NCBI GenBank assembly: GCA_037893225.1
Contig: JAZGUH010000627.1
Span: 868,001 to 932,000, forward strand
Direction of reading: 5' to 3'
Length of the DNA stretch: 64,000 bases
DNA from: Hippasteria phrygiana
Taxonomy: Eukaryota; Echinodermata; Asteroidea; Valvatida; Goniasteridae
Positions 21,776-33,500 of the stretch are shown one piece after another. Below the pieces are notes generated by a model that saw only the letters and a list, made by a program, of their open reading frames with translations, was not told the DNA's origin and did no database searches. Positions within the stretch are counted from its first letter, which is position 1, and each line of letters begins with the position of its first letter. The position numbers and the translations under genes are program-made.

Positions 21776-23215
21776 TTTTAATATCTGAACCTTCTAAACT
21801 ATATTTTTATAGAGACAGGTAATGAATGCAGCTGTGAAAACGTCATTAACCCTAACCATCCCTAACCTGCCAAAATCAAACACCCCATTTGTGTTGAATT
21901 TTGTGTGATTGGGTACTGTAGAGCCTTGGCACCATCACTTTGCATGGGACTTGATGCCCTGATTTTGTCTAAGTACAAAGAATGAGCCATTGGTTTACTA
22001 CACAGTGTTGGAGTTTGTGTGGTTAGGGAAGGATTCTAGTAAAAAGCCTTGGGCTGTTAGGGTTAATTGAGAATGTCTTATAATAACAGATCAAATTTAA
22101 CATAATTAATGTTCAACTTCAAAGGTGCTGGTGTCCCTGAAATAATTGAAATCAATAATAAACACAAAGCTGAGATCGTAACCTTGTCTTAATAAGGCGG
22201 TTACACTACATGACCCCCCATTTTGTTTCTTGTGCTGGATATTTTTGACAGCGCCATCCCTTCGACAGAAGAACCGCCCCAGTAAATCGCTTTGGACAAG
22301 GCTTTACCTTTTTTTTTTACCAAGAAGATAGTGGTACGTTCCGTGCAGTCGCCCAATCACAGGCTATTACGAACGTTGTGATTTTCTCGTAAGTCAATTG
22401 ACGTGTAATCAAGTCAGATCTACGGCCGGCTTGCTGTACGTATGCGCAGAAAGTAAATCTTTCCTTTTTAGGCCCAAAAAAATAGTTCTGCTTCCGATTA
22501 CATGCCTTTAAAAAATAGGCTAGGTGGGTCAGATTTTTTTTTGGGGGGCCATTTCTTTTGTGTCCTGATTGATTGGGTGAATGTGCGAATTTCAGTCTGA
22601 ACTATTTCCATTTACGCTACGAAAGCTATAAAAAAAATGGCCACAAAAAGTGATAAAAACTTGCCTTAATTAATGTCAAAAATATTTACGGTCGATAATT
22701 CTTTAAAATAATGGAGAATTTAGGTCGTGCATATATACACATTACACACCGCATTCTGTACATACAACGCCAGCAAAGACGGGAAACTGGCCAACACTGT
22801 CCGTCTGCGGTGCGGTAAGCATGCGTGATGCACTGCGACAAACCTCGTGTTGCCGCAGGAAATGTCGGGGAAACACGCTGCGCTACCACTTCAAGTACCG
22901 TAAGCTGTACAACCTCGAAATACACTCACGAACACGGAAAATACATACACAGACAAGAGAGATTAAGTTCTGTGAATTAATTTAACTTTGATGTTTATTT
23001 GGCATTTTTACGATGTCAGATCTGACCTGGAACTGCAGTGCACTCTGCAGTGTTATGCTAAATGTTGGTCGGCCATAATGCATTCTGGTTGCCGCATTTC
23101 CATCATGCCTTCTTTGGCACTTTTAGTGGGCGGCGCGGCGGGAACCAGTACAGCATTAATTGCTGCATTGAGCATTACACACGTGTTTTCACCACGGTGA
23201 TAGAAAATCACGCAC

Positions 23216-23288
23216 CGAAGGGAACTTGTAATCGCGAAGGGAACTTGTAATCGCGAAGGGAACTTGTAATCGCGAAGGGAACTTGTAA
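23216..23288. repeat. 19-bp tandem repeat, nearly four units
   Basis: CGAAGGGAACTTGTAATCG repeats three times and then part of a fourth unit, with almost no drift. Confidence 0.9.
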
Positions 23289-23502
23289 AAACAAAGGTTC
23301 CTTCTCAAAAAATAGCAAATGTAAGTAGGCAAACAAATTATACAAGCATTTTTGACGTAAATATGTTGTTGAGAGGCATTTTGTAAAGACGGAAAATACA
23401 ACAGGATTTTTATTTTTTTATTTTTTTACTTGCCGATAAAATTGTTAGGTCGCGACCGTAAAATTAGGGTTGGAGCGAGTGGCTTTTTCGCTGGGGGAAG
23501 GA

Positions 23503-24860
23503 TAGTCTTGGTTCAAGACGTTGTTACGTATATACGCGATAACTGGTCGCCGCGAGAGGGCGTTATCACGACCAAATATATATAGCCACGAACCGCCAGT
23601 AACAACGTCTTGGGAATCTTGTAAAATCTCCCCCCGAAAAATGGGGGAAACTAGTGCGCATGCGTCAATTCTGTATGAAAATGAGGAACATTTCCTCTTC
23701 ACGCACACGCACATACGAAAAAGAGCTGCCATGAAGTTGCACAATAGTCTGGTAGCTATCTATACTACTGGCCGAAGGGGCACTGGTAAGTTCGCGATTG
23801 AAGCTGGTAGCTCTGCTTTGCATTAATTGCAGGCAGCCAGCCGGCCGGCTATGCGCTAGCAGTGTTCACCGCTCGTGTTCGCATGCGACGTCTTGCAACT
23901 GTGACGATCGAAGCGAGGGAGATACGACGGGGAAGGTGCCGGGCGGGACCGGGCAGGCAACCTGGGTGATGGTGTGTGATCTGCGGGAAATTACTTGTTA
24001 CATGCAAGAAATACCTCTCCATTATATTAAACCGTCGGGGCTCGGACAACTCGACCGTTGGCCGACTCGACTCGGGACAACTCGACCGTTGAGACAACTC
24101 GACCGTCTTTGCGTCAAATGGGAAGACACTAAGTCGTCCGTGGAGACAAGTCTTCCGTTGAGACAAGTCGTCCGTTGAATTGAAGTCGACTCGGAGGTAG
24201 GGGAATCGCTGGGGTCTCGGCGGGGATTCGCGTCCAGCCTCAAAGCAAACATGAATTTTTGTCGAGTTTCACCAGTGGAGAAAACCCGCAGGAGATCTAG
24301 AGTGCGTCTCAGTATCTTTGTGAACTGTGTGACAATCGAATCACCAGAGTACGACAATCTCCGTTTTCCCCGGCCGTAAAGACTAGGGCCTCGTGAGCTA
24401 TTTGTTCTATTATTATCATCATCACAGCCTTTCTAGTTTATATCCAAATCAAATCACCTAACAAGGTCTCCTCAGCACCATTATAATATATCATATTCAG
24501 CCCCGTTAAGATTTTCTGTTTATTATATTTCCATCATTCCGGAACTTTTTTAGTTCATTCACCTCGGCCCTACCAGACAATCTAAATAGCACGGACCTGC
24601 TGTACCTTCATACTATTAACACTCGGGCGGTAGTAGTCAGGGGGTTGGGTTAGATCTATGCATAATGCATATATTTATGTATTCATAATGCGCGCTGCAA
24701 TTATTGGACTAAGCAGGTGCGTGCGCACAACACGGCTTCTACAAGATTCCCAAGACGTTGTTACTGGCGGTTCGTGGCTATTAATAGTTTGTCGTGCTAA
24801 CGCCCTCTCGCGGCGGCCGGTTATCGCGTATATACGTAACAACGTCTTGAACCAAGACTA
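23503..24860. mobile_element. Mutator-like non-autonomous element with 121-bp inverted ends and 9-bp target duplication
   Basis: The left arm at 23503-23623 and right arm at 24740-24860 are reverse complements of equal length (121 bp), beginning TAGTCTTGGTTCAAGACG. The direct repeat GGGGAAGGA flanks the element at 23494-23502 and 24861-24869. Long terminal inverted repeats with 9-bp duplications are typical of Mutator-like elements. Each arm contains a further internal palindrome (AAGACGTTGTTAC against GTAACAACGTCTT). The 1116 bp between the arms are CpG-rich, carry a degenerate 'GACAACTCGACCGTTG' repeat at 24050-24180, and include a long minus-strand frame. No transposase motif is seen. Confidence 0.85.
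24180..24370 (-). CDS. Open frame inside the Mutator-like element, possibly captured host sequence
   Basis: Read on the minus strand, about 60 residues run without a stop and look protein-like: 'LSYSGDSIVTQFTKILRR', 'LDLLRVFSTGETRQKFMF', then a Ser/Pro/Asp-rich part. There is no ATG near its start. It enters the degenerate repeat at 24180. The residue mix suggests real coding ancestry, but I recognise no domain. It could be a captured exon fragment or chance in CpG-rich DNA. Confidence 0.3.
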
Positions 24861-25908
24861 GGGGAAGGACTGCAACAGACTCGTTTTGCCGTAATTTAAC
24901 CAGATCCTAAGGAGTAGATAGACACATTTGCAAGCATAGGCTGCACCCACCAGTTCAGGTGGGGCAGTTCCAACCGGCGGTTCAGGCGGTGGAAAAAGCA
25001 CTACGCATTTAAAGTGTATGGCTAACTTTTAATAAAAAATGATTAATACTTGGTTTTAATAGGCCGTGAAGTCCAGCCCTTCAACACTACTGGTGTTTGC
25101 ATTGTAATCTTGCCATAAATATGTAGTCGTTTTATTATAAGTGTTTTTCATTTAATATGGCTGTAAATTGGCAGTCAGTCATTGTTGGTATGTTGCATAG
25201 TATAAATCTTACGTTAAACTGGTATAGGCCTAGTCATTCATTATTAGTGCTTTCACTGTTGCTGGACTTGTTGGCAAGCTGCCACGGGGGTCTGATCAGC
25301 CCAGTACAAGTTGATTGTAAGTTGGGCAAGCTGCCCATCAGTACACGGATGATAAGGGCACAAGCTGTGTCCCATCCTGCTAAGATCTTGTGGGAATTTT
25401 ATGCTTACAATCTGTTAGTAGTATAATTACCGGGGACTGTTGGGCAAGCCTGACCTCTGCTTTTAAAACTTTTTTACCTATTGCGGTCCACTGGTTGCCG
25501 TCTCAGGGCAAATCTTGCCGGGTGGGTTGTGAGCATTAATAAATCATTCAAGCTGCAGCAAACACCAAAGATTCGTCTTCCATCACCTCTTATTGGGTGT
25601 ATCAGAGTATAGGTACAATGTATACTGTACGTACACAGTACCAAGTGGGAAGGTTTTTGTGTACTGTACATGTAACAAACATTCACACCTATCAAGCATT
25701 GTAGAGTTTGGAGAAACTTACAGCTTGCTATGGTGTTCAATGTCTGGCTTCGAATATACATTGTATTTTCAACCAATTAGAAACTCTGATCCAACCAATC
25801 ACAAACTCTGATTCAAACAGTCAAAAACTCTGCTCTGAGCCAGCCAATCACAAACTCTGATCCACTGATATACTCAAACTTTTGTTGTTTTGGACAATCT
25901 GAAATAAC

Positions 25909-26050
25909 CCTAACCCTGCCAGACGCAGCACAGTGCATCTGTGGTGACAGCTTGACCTTGCTGCACTCTGCACACAAGTCAATGTTGCAAAGTATGCGAT
26001 CTGATGGGTCTGGCAGGGTTTCTAGCCAAAATACCCTGGAGGGTTAGGGT
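25909..26050. mobile_element. Small MITE with CCCTGCCAGACGCA termini, copy 1
   Basis: Left CCCTAACCCTGCCAGACGCA, right end TCTGGCAGGGTTTCTAGCC. The same element in reverse orientation is at 59762-59885. Confidence 0.75.
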
Positions 26051-26052
26051 TA

Positions 26053-26490
26053 AATGTAGTATGCAACATTTGCAAACATCAAAAAACAAAAACTACTGAA
26101 TTATTACGAAATACCGTACTAGACTGTAAGTAAATAGCAGTCTCAAGCATCCTGTGAAATCATGGCACCAGGTGTGCTGTCGTTTTCAAGAAAAGTGGAA
26201 ATTTATATCGTTTTCCATCGATTGTCGGCCGACAATCATTGGAAATAGTCTAGTTTCCCGACCTGATAATTCCAGGACTCTATAAATTGTTACATTTTGT
26301 CTCAAGTATGGTCAAGGAACCAGACTACTCGAATATAATTTTTCCTCTCCGTTTTCATAGCACCTATGCACACACAACTTTAAACAGGTCAGTGTTACAG
26401 TATTTGCTAGCACGCTATAAAATACTAACCCCCAGATCCATTTATTTCTGAACATTTACAGCAAAAGCAAATGATGTTGTCATACATGTA
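26053..26490. mobile_element. T1-related element, copy 4
   Basis: Ends GTAGTATGCAACATTTGC and GCAAATGATGTTGTCATAC. The interior shares T1 blocks such as 'CACCAGGTGTGCTGTCGTT'. A sister copy is at 39518-39945. Confidence 0.65.
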
Positions 26491-26555
26491 TTTTAGCCTC
26501 CGGTTACACAACTCACATATATGTACTTGCATGTGTTTATCTCATTCTTGTTGAG

Positions 26556-28980
26556 TTGCAACAAAATGGATTTCTCAAGAATGCTGGCATGACAAATTTG
26601 TCTCTCCAATTTTCCCATTGGAGCCACAGTGTCTATATAATGAAGTTTGGAATTGAACCAGTACATAGACGAATCCGGCGACCAAAATTAGAAGCATTTA
26701 CTGCGGTGGCATCACGCTCGCGTGCGTATTTTACGCACGCGCTCGATGCAGCTTTGACCAACAGGGTGTTTACAACTTGCCAAAATGCGCGCGCGGCTGA
26801 AATTAAAGAACGCGCGCAACCTGCACGCGAGCGCGGCACCACTGTAAAAATGGCGTCGGCGAATTGCTGTATAGCAAAGCATAAACCTAAACTCGACATG
26901 CCCCATCTAAAAATTCTGGTCAAAGTTACCAAGAACGCTCTGTGATTATCTTTTGGCAAACAGTGACAAACCCTCACACGGCAAAACATGGAAGCTTTCT
27001 CAAACAGTCTCTGACACTTGCAATCTGCTACAGCACCGGACGAAGTCAGCATTAGCATCAAAAAGCAATTTTTATCCCAATAGCTGTGTTGCCACGGCAA
27101 CACTGTCATGCACTTGCAAATCAAATCCAGAGGCCCCTTGCAGAAAGAGCACATCGACAGCTCAGACTGTAAGTCCTTTCTGCGGAATGGTTTTTATATC
27201 TACATGTACATTTACTACTCTGTCACTTCGGGCAAATTTATCTTGGTGCGTCTGTGGGGATGAATTGGTACACTGGCAATTGTGCAAATAGCAGTGTTCT
27301 AAGAATATATGGATGACTTTTTAGAAAATGTGACGGGGAATAGGCACAAGATTTGAGTAAGGCCTTACTTAGAAAATACGCTAATCTCACAAAAAATATA
27401 CAAGCACTTCATCTTATCTAGAATCCTATAGCAAATTGATGCGGCTGTATTTGAATTCACACGCAGACACCTCACGCGTGTAAACTTGATTTCCAAATAC
27501 TAAAGCATACCTCAAAATGTTACCTTTTTTTTTGTTTAATTAATGATCAACATTTTCAAGAGAATTTCTGAGATGAAATATACACACTGTGGTGTTCCAC
27601 CCAAAACTGAAAATCTTGGCATTTTCCTGAAAATAATTCAGCCCCGCCAAAACAAATTGAGTCTAAATCTGTAATGTTTTCAAAGACAACTTTACTTTTG
27701 AATCCTTGGAGCCAAGAGTCTAGAACTTTGATTTTGAATTCTGTGAGTCAATCGGATTTCTAGAAATAACAGGTGATGTTGTCCCACAAGCAAACTACAA
27801 TGTACACTGGATTGGAGACTTTTATAAAACTTAGATTGAACTGGACGGTTGGGGCCAACTTTGGTGGCCCAATATTCATCATGGTGTTGTAATTAGAATG
27901 GGCAATGATCGCCATAGCTACATGGCTTGCGATAAAAAATCTCCGGATAATAAAAAAAAATAAAATATCTAAGATAATATGACTTGCACTAACACATTTG
28001 TTGCATTCTTAAAACTCAGTTGGTGTGCAAAATTAACAATCAACAAACAGTACAAAAAGCTGAAACAATCTAACAGAAAAATTGTAAAATGTGACATTGA
28101 CTCCCAAAGTCAAGCAGAAATGGAAAAGTCAAAATAATCATTTGTATTATTTTATGAGTCTAAAACAAGATAAAGTTTGCCACATTTCTGTCCAAGACTA
28201 CAAACTGCCAACATGCACTTCTCAGAGAGGCTTTGGTAGAAACATTTTTTGGTAAACAAAAACAACTAATAACTAACCTTGAAAATGAATTACTCTTGAA
28301 AACCTTCAAGCAGGGCTTCCTTGGTGATGACATCATACAGCAACAGCATGACTAAATCACATGATCACATCACATGACCACATTTCAGCCAATCAGAGAT
28401 GAGGAGGCAAGGTGGAGAAGGAGGGGGCGGAGTCACAGGCTGCACAGCTTAGGGGGGACACATTCACAATGTCGGCATGCAGACATACACTCTATACAAC
28501 TCTATAAAAGGTGTGCTAAAATATGTCCAGACAACAGGTGACATTGAACAATATCATTCACTTGGATTGCATGGTTTTGTGCGAAAAAAAACACGTGAAA
28601 AAGAAAAGAACATGTACTCCAGGCACTGGAAACATTCTTAAATGGTCAAAACAAAGAAGACCACTCTCGCTTTCCGTTAAAATACAATTATGGCCAGAGA
28701 GATCTTTTTAACAAGAAACATTATTGCCCACTGCCTTATTTTGAGACCACCCTCATTTTTAGCAAACAATTAAAGTAGAGGGAGAACATGTTAAAACTGA
28801 CAACAATATTTCATGGCTGTCGGTAATTTTTGGTAGGGAAAAGGGGAAAAGTGGCTCAAACCAAAACCATGCTTGTCTGAAACCAAAAAGACTAAGTAGA
28901 AGCCATTATGGAAAATAATCCTAGTGGCTAGTTTTTGGGTAAAAGGGTCAACTCCTCTTTTGAAACAAACAAACAAACAA
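26556..28980. other. No gene supported
   Basis: Overlapping frames on both strands at 26556-27154 lie in CGCG-rich DNA and show no domain. The remainder is AT-rich with no exon or repeat I can support. Confidence 0.4.
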
Positions 28981-29015
28981 ACAAGGACGCTCAACAAGTG
29001 TTCAGCCAGAATTAT

Positions 29016-30142
29016 CGGAAAAGAGTTCCATATCCGGACATCACTTATACATTGTGAACAAAGTCTATGGGTTGAAATAAGTTGAAAATGTTTCCCTCCT
29101 AAATTCGTGTTTCTTCATCAGATTTACACTTTTTGGTAGTTTTTAAAGGAAACATGATATAGGATTTATATTGCATTATTCCTGCTTAAAACAATAAAGT
29201 ATTATCTTGACAATGATATTTTGTGTCCAGAGACAATTATTTCCCAGATTAAATATGAGAAAACAATTTTTGAAAATGTTTGTCCAAGCTACTCCGCCCC
29301 TGAGTGGGACCCTCATTAACATAAGTGTGTGACGTAGATCGAGGCACATTACCCATTCATCACGGGTATGCATTGTGTGTAGATTGTACGGCAAAAATTC
29401 TTCGTCCAAAATCTAAGCAAAATATAGTGGTTTTTCGGCCATGCCGACAAGGTGTGTGGCTGCTGGGTGCAGCAAAACAACGACGGGTGGAGTAAGCCTT
29501 CATTTATTTCCAACTGAAGCGAAATATCGGAGAATTCGGACGGCGAAAGTGAAGGTGACAAGAGCAAAGAGGTCCGGCCCAGCAGCTTTTCAGCGTTATG
29601 TAGCGACCACTTTGAGCCGTCGTGTTTTCGATACTGGTATTTTCAAATCCTTTGGGATGACCATTAAAAATATGCTCAAGTCCACTGCCATCCCAACAAA
29701 GTTCCCAGATGTGGGTAAGATAAAGCGAAAGCAGTTAAACGGCCCATTCCCCGAGGAGCCTTCGCTAAAAGGGAGAAAATCAGGGTAAGTTCGATGTTAG
29801 TTGTTGTTGCAACTTACGAAATTGCACGTGTAGACCAAGTGTGTGTATACGGGCCGGGTCCAGACTATCGAGTCGATCCATGAATTTCGGTGCCTTGGTC
29901 TACGTCACGAACAGCGCCCTCAATTTGAGTCTCAACAAATTTCAAAAAGGGGGGTCAATTTTTGAGCGGCAAATAATCACACTAAAACTTCGCTTAAACC
30001 AGTTTGGCTTTTAATTCACATTTAATACATATAAATGAATTTATTTATGAAATAAAATGTGATCCGGTCAATTTGAGAAGCATGGTTCCTTTAAGTCATA
30101 TTAAGGGAAAATAAGTGATGTCCGGATATGGAACTCTTTCCG
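29016..30142 (+). mobile_element. Inverted-repeat DNA transposon carrying a THAP exon
   Basis: The 1127-bp element has ends CGGAAAAGAGTTCCATATCC and, at the right, the reverse complement with one base fewer; the match continues through GGACATCACTTAT. The flanking AATTAT at 29010-29015 and 30143-30148 is a probable target duplication (six bases matched; eight is usual for P elements). Subterminal GTGACGTAGA and TCTACGTCAC words are also inverted. A THAP zinc-finger exon lies at 29441-29784. THAP domains begin P-element and Kolobok transposases; the rest of a transposase is missing. Confidence 0.75.
29441..29784 (+). pseudogene. THAP-domain exon with two compensating frameshifts
   Basis: THAP domains are C2CH zinc fingers that bind DNA. 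From the ATG at 29441 the frame reads 'MPTRCVAAGCS' (Cys5 and Cys10), 'GVSLHLFPTE' and 'RAKRSG'. Near 29575-29590 the domain moves to another frame, where 'ALCSDHFEPSCF' supplies the third Cys (29599-29601) and the zinc-binding His (29608-29610). A T-run at 29625-29628 returns it to the first frame for 'DTGIFKSFGMT' and the AVPTIF-like 'AIPTKF'. The exon ends at CAGG|GTAAGT (29784). Unless the indels are sequencing errors, this copy cannot make an intact zinc finger. Confidence 0.8.
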
Positions 30143-30319
30143 AATTATCTTCAGGCATAATCTGTGTTTGGTAAAAATAAAATAACAGAAATTAGCACAT
30201 ACATGCACAGCTAAATATTAACAGCCATACATCCACGATGACAGCATGCAAACACAGAGAAACATAACTTTGCAACTGTGTGTTACGATCCCTAGACGGA
30301 ATCTCATCGTCTATCTTAC

Positions 30320-30581
30320 CTCTGGACGTTTTTCCTGTCGTAGCTCCCTAACGGTTTGACCACCGGGGGCTGCACGAATGGAAAGTGTGGATGCACGGCC
30401 GTGGACGACGACGGGCTGTGCTGGGGTGGGCTGGGGCTGACGTCTCGTGGGGTGCTCCACGGGCTCGTCAGCTGGGACTGCACGGGGCTGCTGGGGATGC
30501 GAGGGCTGGACCGACGGGAGTTGTAGGTGCTGGTACGAGGTGAGGGGTCTCGGGACTGGCTGAGGGGCTTGACATGGCCAC
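30320..30581 (-). CDS. Exon 10: Ser/Pro-rich, last exon found with confidence
   Basis: The acceptor is TTGTTCTCTGCAG|GT and the donor CGTCCAGAG|GTAAGA, phase 1 in and phase 2 out. The first two bases complete the split codon from exon 9 across a 15.3-kb intron. In that frame it reads 'GHVKPLSQSRDPSPRTSTYN', 'SSPRIPSSPVQSQLTSPW' and so on, with many Ser-Pro pairs. The other two frames are also open but do not match the splice phase. Because it ends with a donor, at least one more exon must follow below 30311. Confidence 0.72.
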
Positions 30582-33500
30582 CTGCAGAGAACAAGGACAT
30601 TTTGTGTTTGATTCTCTTGCAACGAATGATGCTAATTCAGTTATCAACTTTCCAACTACCAGCCAAATTTTGTGAACTGTTACCACTTGTTGCAATCTAA
30701 GCCTTTGTACCATTTTACACACCACTTTGACAAAAGATATTAATATTTCATGGAAGTGGATTATTCCATTTCACAGTTCTGCTGTTCAGAATGACAAACG
30801 CGCCGACAACATTCCCGCGTAAAATGAGGAGAATCATTGAAGGCCAGTCAAATATCATTAATATCATCTCAAACTTCTTAGAGAAGTCTTACGTCGTCTC
30901 CGAAACGCGAAACTGACTGTAAAATCATCTAAATACAACATCGCCTGTAACACCTTCAAGTTTCTGGGACACGTGATCGGCAAAGGTAAACTTGGACCAC
31001 AACCTGATGATCGTCAAAATTCTGAAGGCATCTCGCCTGTGCACTAAGAAAGACGTTCAGTCATTTATGGGTTTGGTAAATTACTATCAAAGATTCCTAC
31101 CCAACTTCCCCTCACTGCACTACCATTAACCGATAGAAAGGAAATCCAACCAAAGTTAATAAGGGGGCATTTCAAGAACACACATTCTATACTCTGAAAT
31201 CTCGTTTCAAGAATCGACTCCAATTCCGCACCTACCCGATCATAGCCACTCGTACGTTCTCAGAACTGATGCTTCGGACGTACAAATGTAGGTATCAGTG
31301 CCGTAAGCTACTGCCGCGCGTGAAAGCATACGCAGTCATAGAATTCGAATGCCTAGCGTTAGTATGGGGAAATCGCTAAGTTTCATATTTATCTCTATGG
31401 CAAGCAATTCCTTGTTGAAACCGACCACCACCCCCCTCTGGCCTATCTTACCACTGCCAAAGTGAATAACAGTAGATGTATGCGATGGGCATTGATGCTG
31501 CAGCAGTATAGATTTACTGTCAAAACCATCAAGGGCTCTGATAACATTGGCACAGACTTCTTGAGCAGAATGTCCAGGCAACGACTAAAAGCAATGGAGT
31601 ATAGAACTGCAAATGACAAGTGTAAATATTAGACATGTGTGGATGTTTTTTTTAAATGTAAGGGTTATTGACAATCATTCGCCAGAACGAGAATTAGAAG
31701 AAAATTTGAGTTGTAAATAACATTGTTTGTAAGTTTGACAAGATGGACAATTTAAAAAAAAGTGGTTGAAAATATTCATTTTCAAGAGTAATTCGATAGC
31801 GAGGGGTCGTATCACATGGTGATAGTTATTTTTAAACCAAAATTACTCTCTAAAAATTTCCAACCGGAATTTATTTTTATGTGTACGGTATTTGTGGTTT
31901 ACGTAAACACATGTTGCAGTTCAGAGAAACTAAAATGTATTTTCCTTTAGGCCGCCACGTTCAACCATTTCTAGAAAGTATTGGACCGCATAGTAGGCAT
32001 TGGTGCTGTTTTTTTCCCCCAAAAATAATCTCTGGGGACAACACTGATAATACAGTGTTTATAAAATACGTCGGTGAAGGGCAAAACCCAATATTAAATT
32101 TACATCGTCCCGATGCAAATTCCATCTTATGAATAAATGGATATTTACGAACCAAATTCGTTAACGACGAACAGAGCATAATGTTTGAAACGTCAAGTTT
32201 CCCCGGTTCTTTTCAGAACCACACAAACTCACAAAAGAGATACAATTTCACATGGCGTTACCACAAACCAGAGTTGTAGTAGAGACCCTGCAAGTCCTTT
32301 CACAAGTCCTTTAACAAGTCCAGTCACAAGTCCTTTCATAAAGCCAGTCACAAGTAACTGGATGAACAATGACAAAGGAATGTCTTTGTCAAAGCTCATT
32401 TGAATAGCTTGTGATTAGAATTATGACTGGAGGGCTTGTGATGGACTTGCAGGGACTTTTGATCACTTGACTACATCCCTGCCGCAAACCCTTACCATAT
32501 TGTTAACTTCACCATGCACATCTTTAAATCTCATCAAGCCAAAGACATCCATCTGATAACACACACATGTCCTTGCAGAACATCTTGTGGGCTTGTTTGG
32601 TTCTTAAAACCCTCCTATAGAGGAATTTCACATTAGCCCCTTCTGTGCACTTCTGGGTTGAAAGCGAGAATGGCAGTGGCAAACAAAACAATGCTTTTCA
32701 GCACATTCATTCATGCATGAATTAATCAGGCCACATAAGGCAGCGCAGGCGCACGATCAGCATAAAGTTGTTTACTGTGACATTGAGATCCTCGTTTTCA
32801 AATGCGGAAGTGCGCAGATCGCGGCGCTAAACTCGTCGTCGTGGGATTCCTCAATACTTATATCACAGCCTATCAAAAACTCTAAGCACCAACTGTCATT
32901 GTGTTTCAATCTGTCATTTGATAGGTTTTGATCTGTACAGCAGCTGGGTCGATTTTGGCCCTGAGAACACACAGGAGGGTTAATTAATGTTACTGCCAGA
33001 CCAAGGGTACCAGTGAAGATGTATGCATCATATACAGACAGGTATTACACAAGAGGCACTGATGTAGAGCTGGTGATTCTCCCTATGAAATGCTATGGAC
33101 AAAAGAAGAGAATCTCCCCTACTGTGGGGAATTGAGGTGTCTCTTTATGCCGACATTGTATAATGGTCCCAGGACATTTGTATATATTGTGCAAATTCAG
33201 AACAGTAGTTGCATCAAGACACAAAAACAATTGTTCACATTTCTAATGGACAAAGGAGGAGGCTTCAAGCAAAGTCACATGATGTCATCGTTATGCAATC
33301 AGGTATTTTGTTTTCAAGATAACCAATTTGTGTGCAAATTATACACACCATGCACAAATAAAATCAACCCAAAATAATATTTTAGACATTAAATTGAATT
33401 TTAAAATGTCCAAATGGCCAAAGCATGGTCAGTTTGGGCCAGTTTGGGCCATTTGATTTGGACAGGGATGTTTTTTTTCTTCCCAGACAAGATTTGCCAT

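Noticed and set aside
26556..27154. 129-codon plus-strand and 173-codon minus-strand frames
   Set aside because: They overlap in CG-rich sequence, show no domain, and neither has supporting splice sites or clear codon bias.
30311..30725. Two alternative minus-strand frames over exon 10
   Set aside because: They are open but do not fit the splice phase from exon 9; the chosen frame does.
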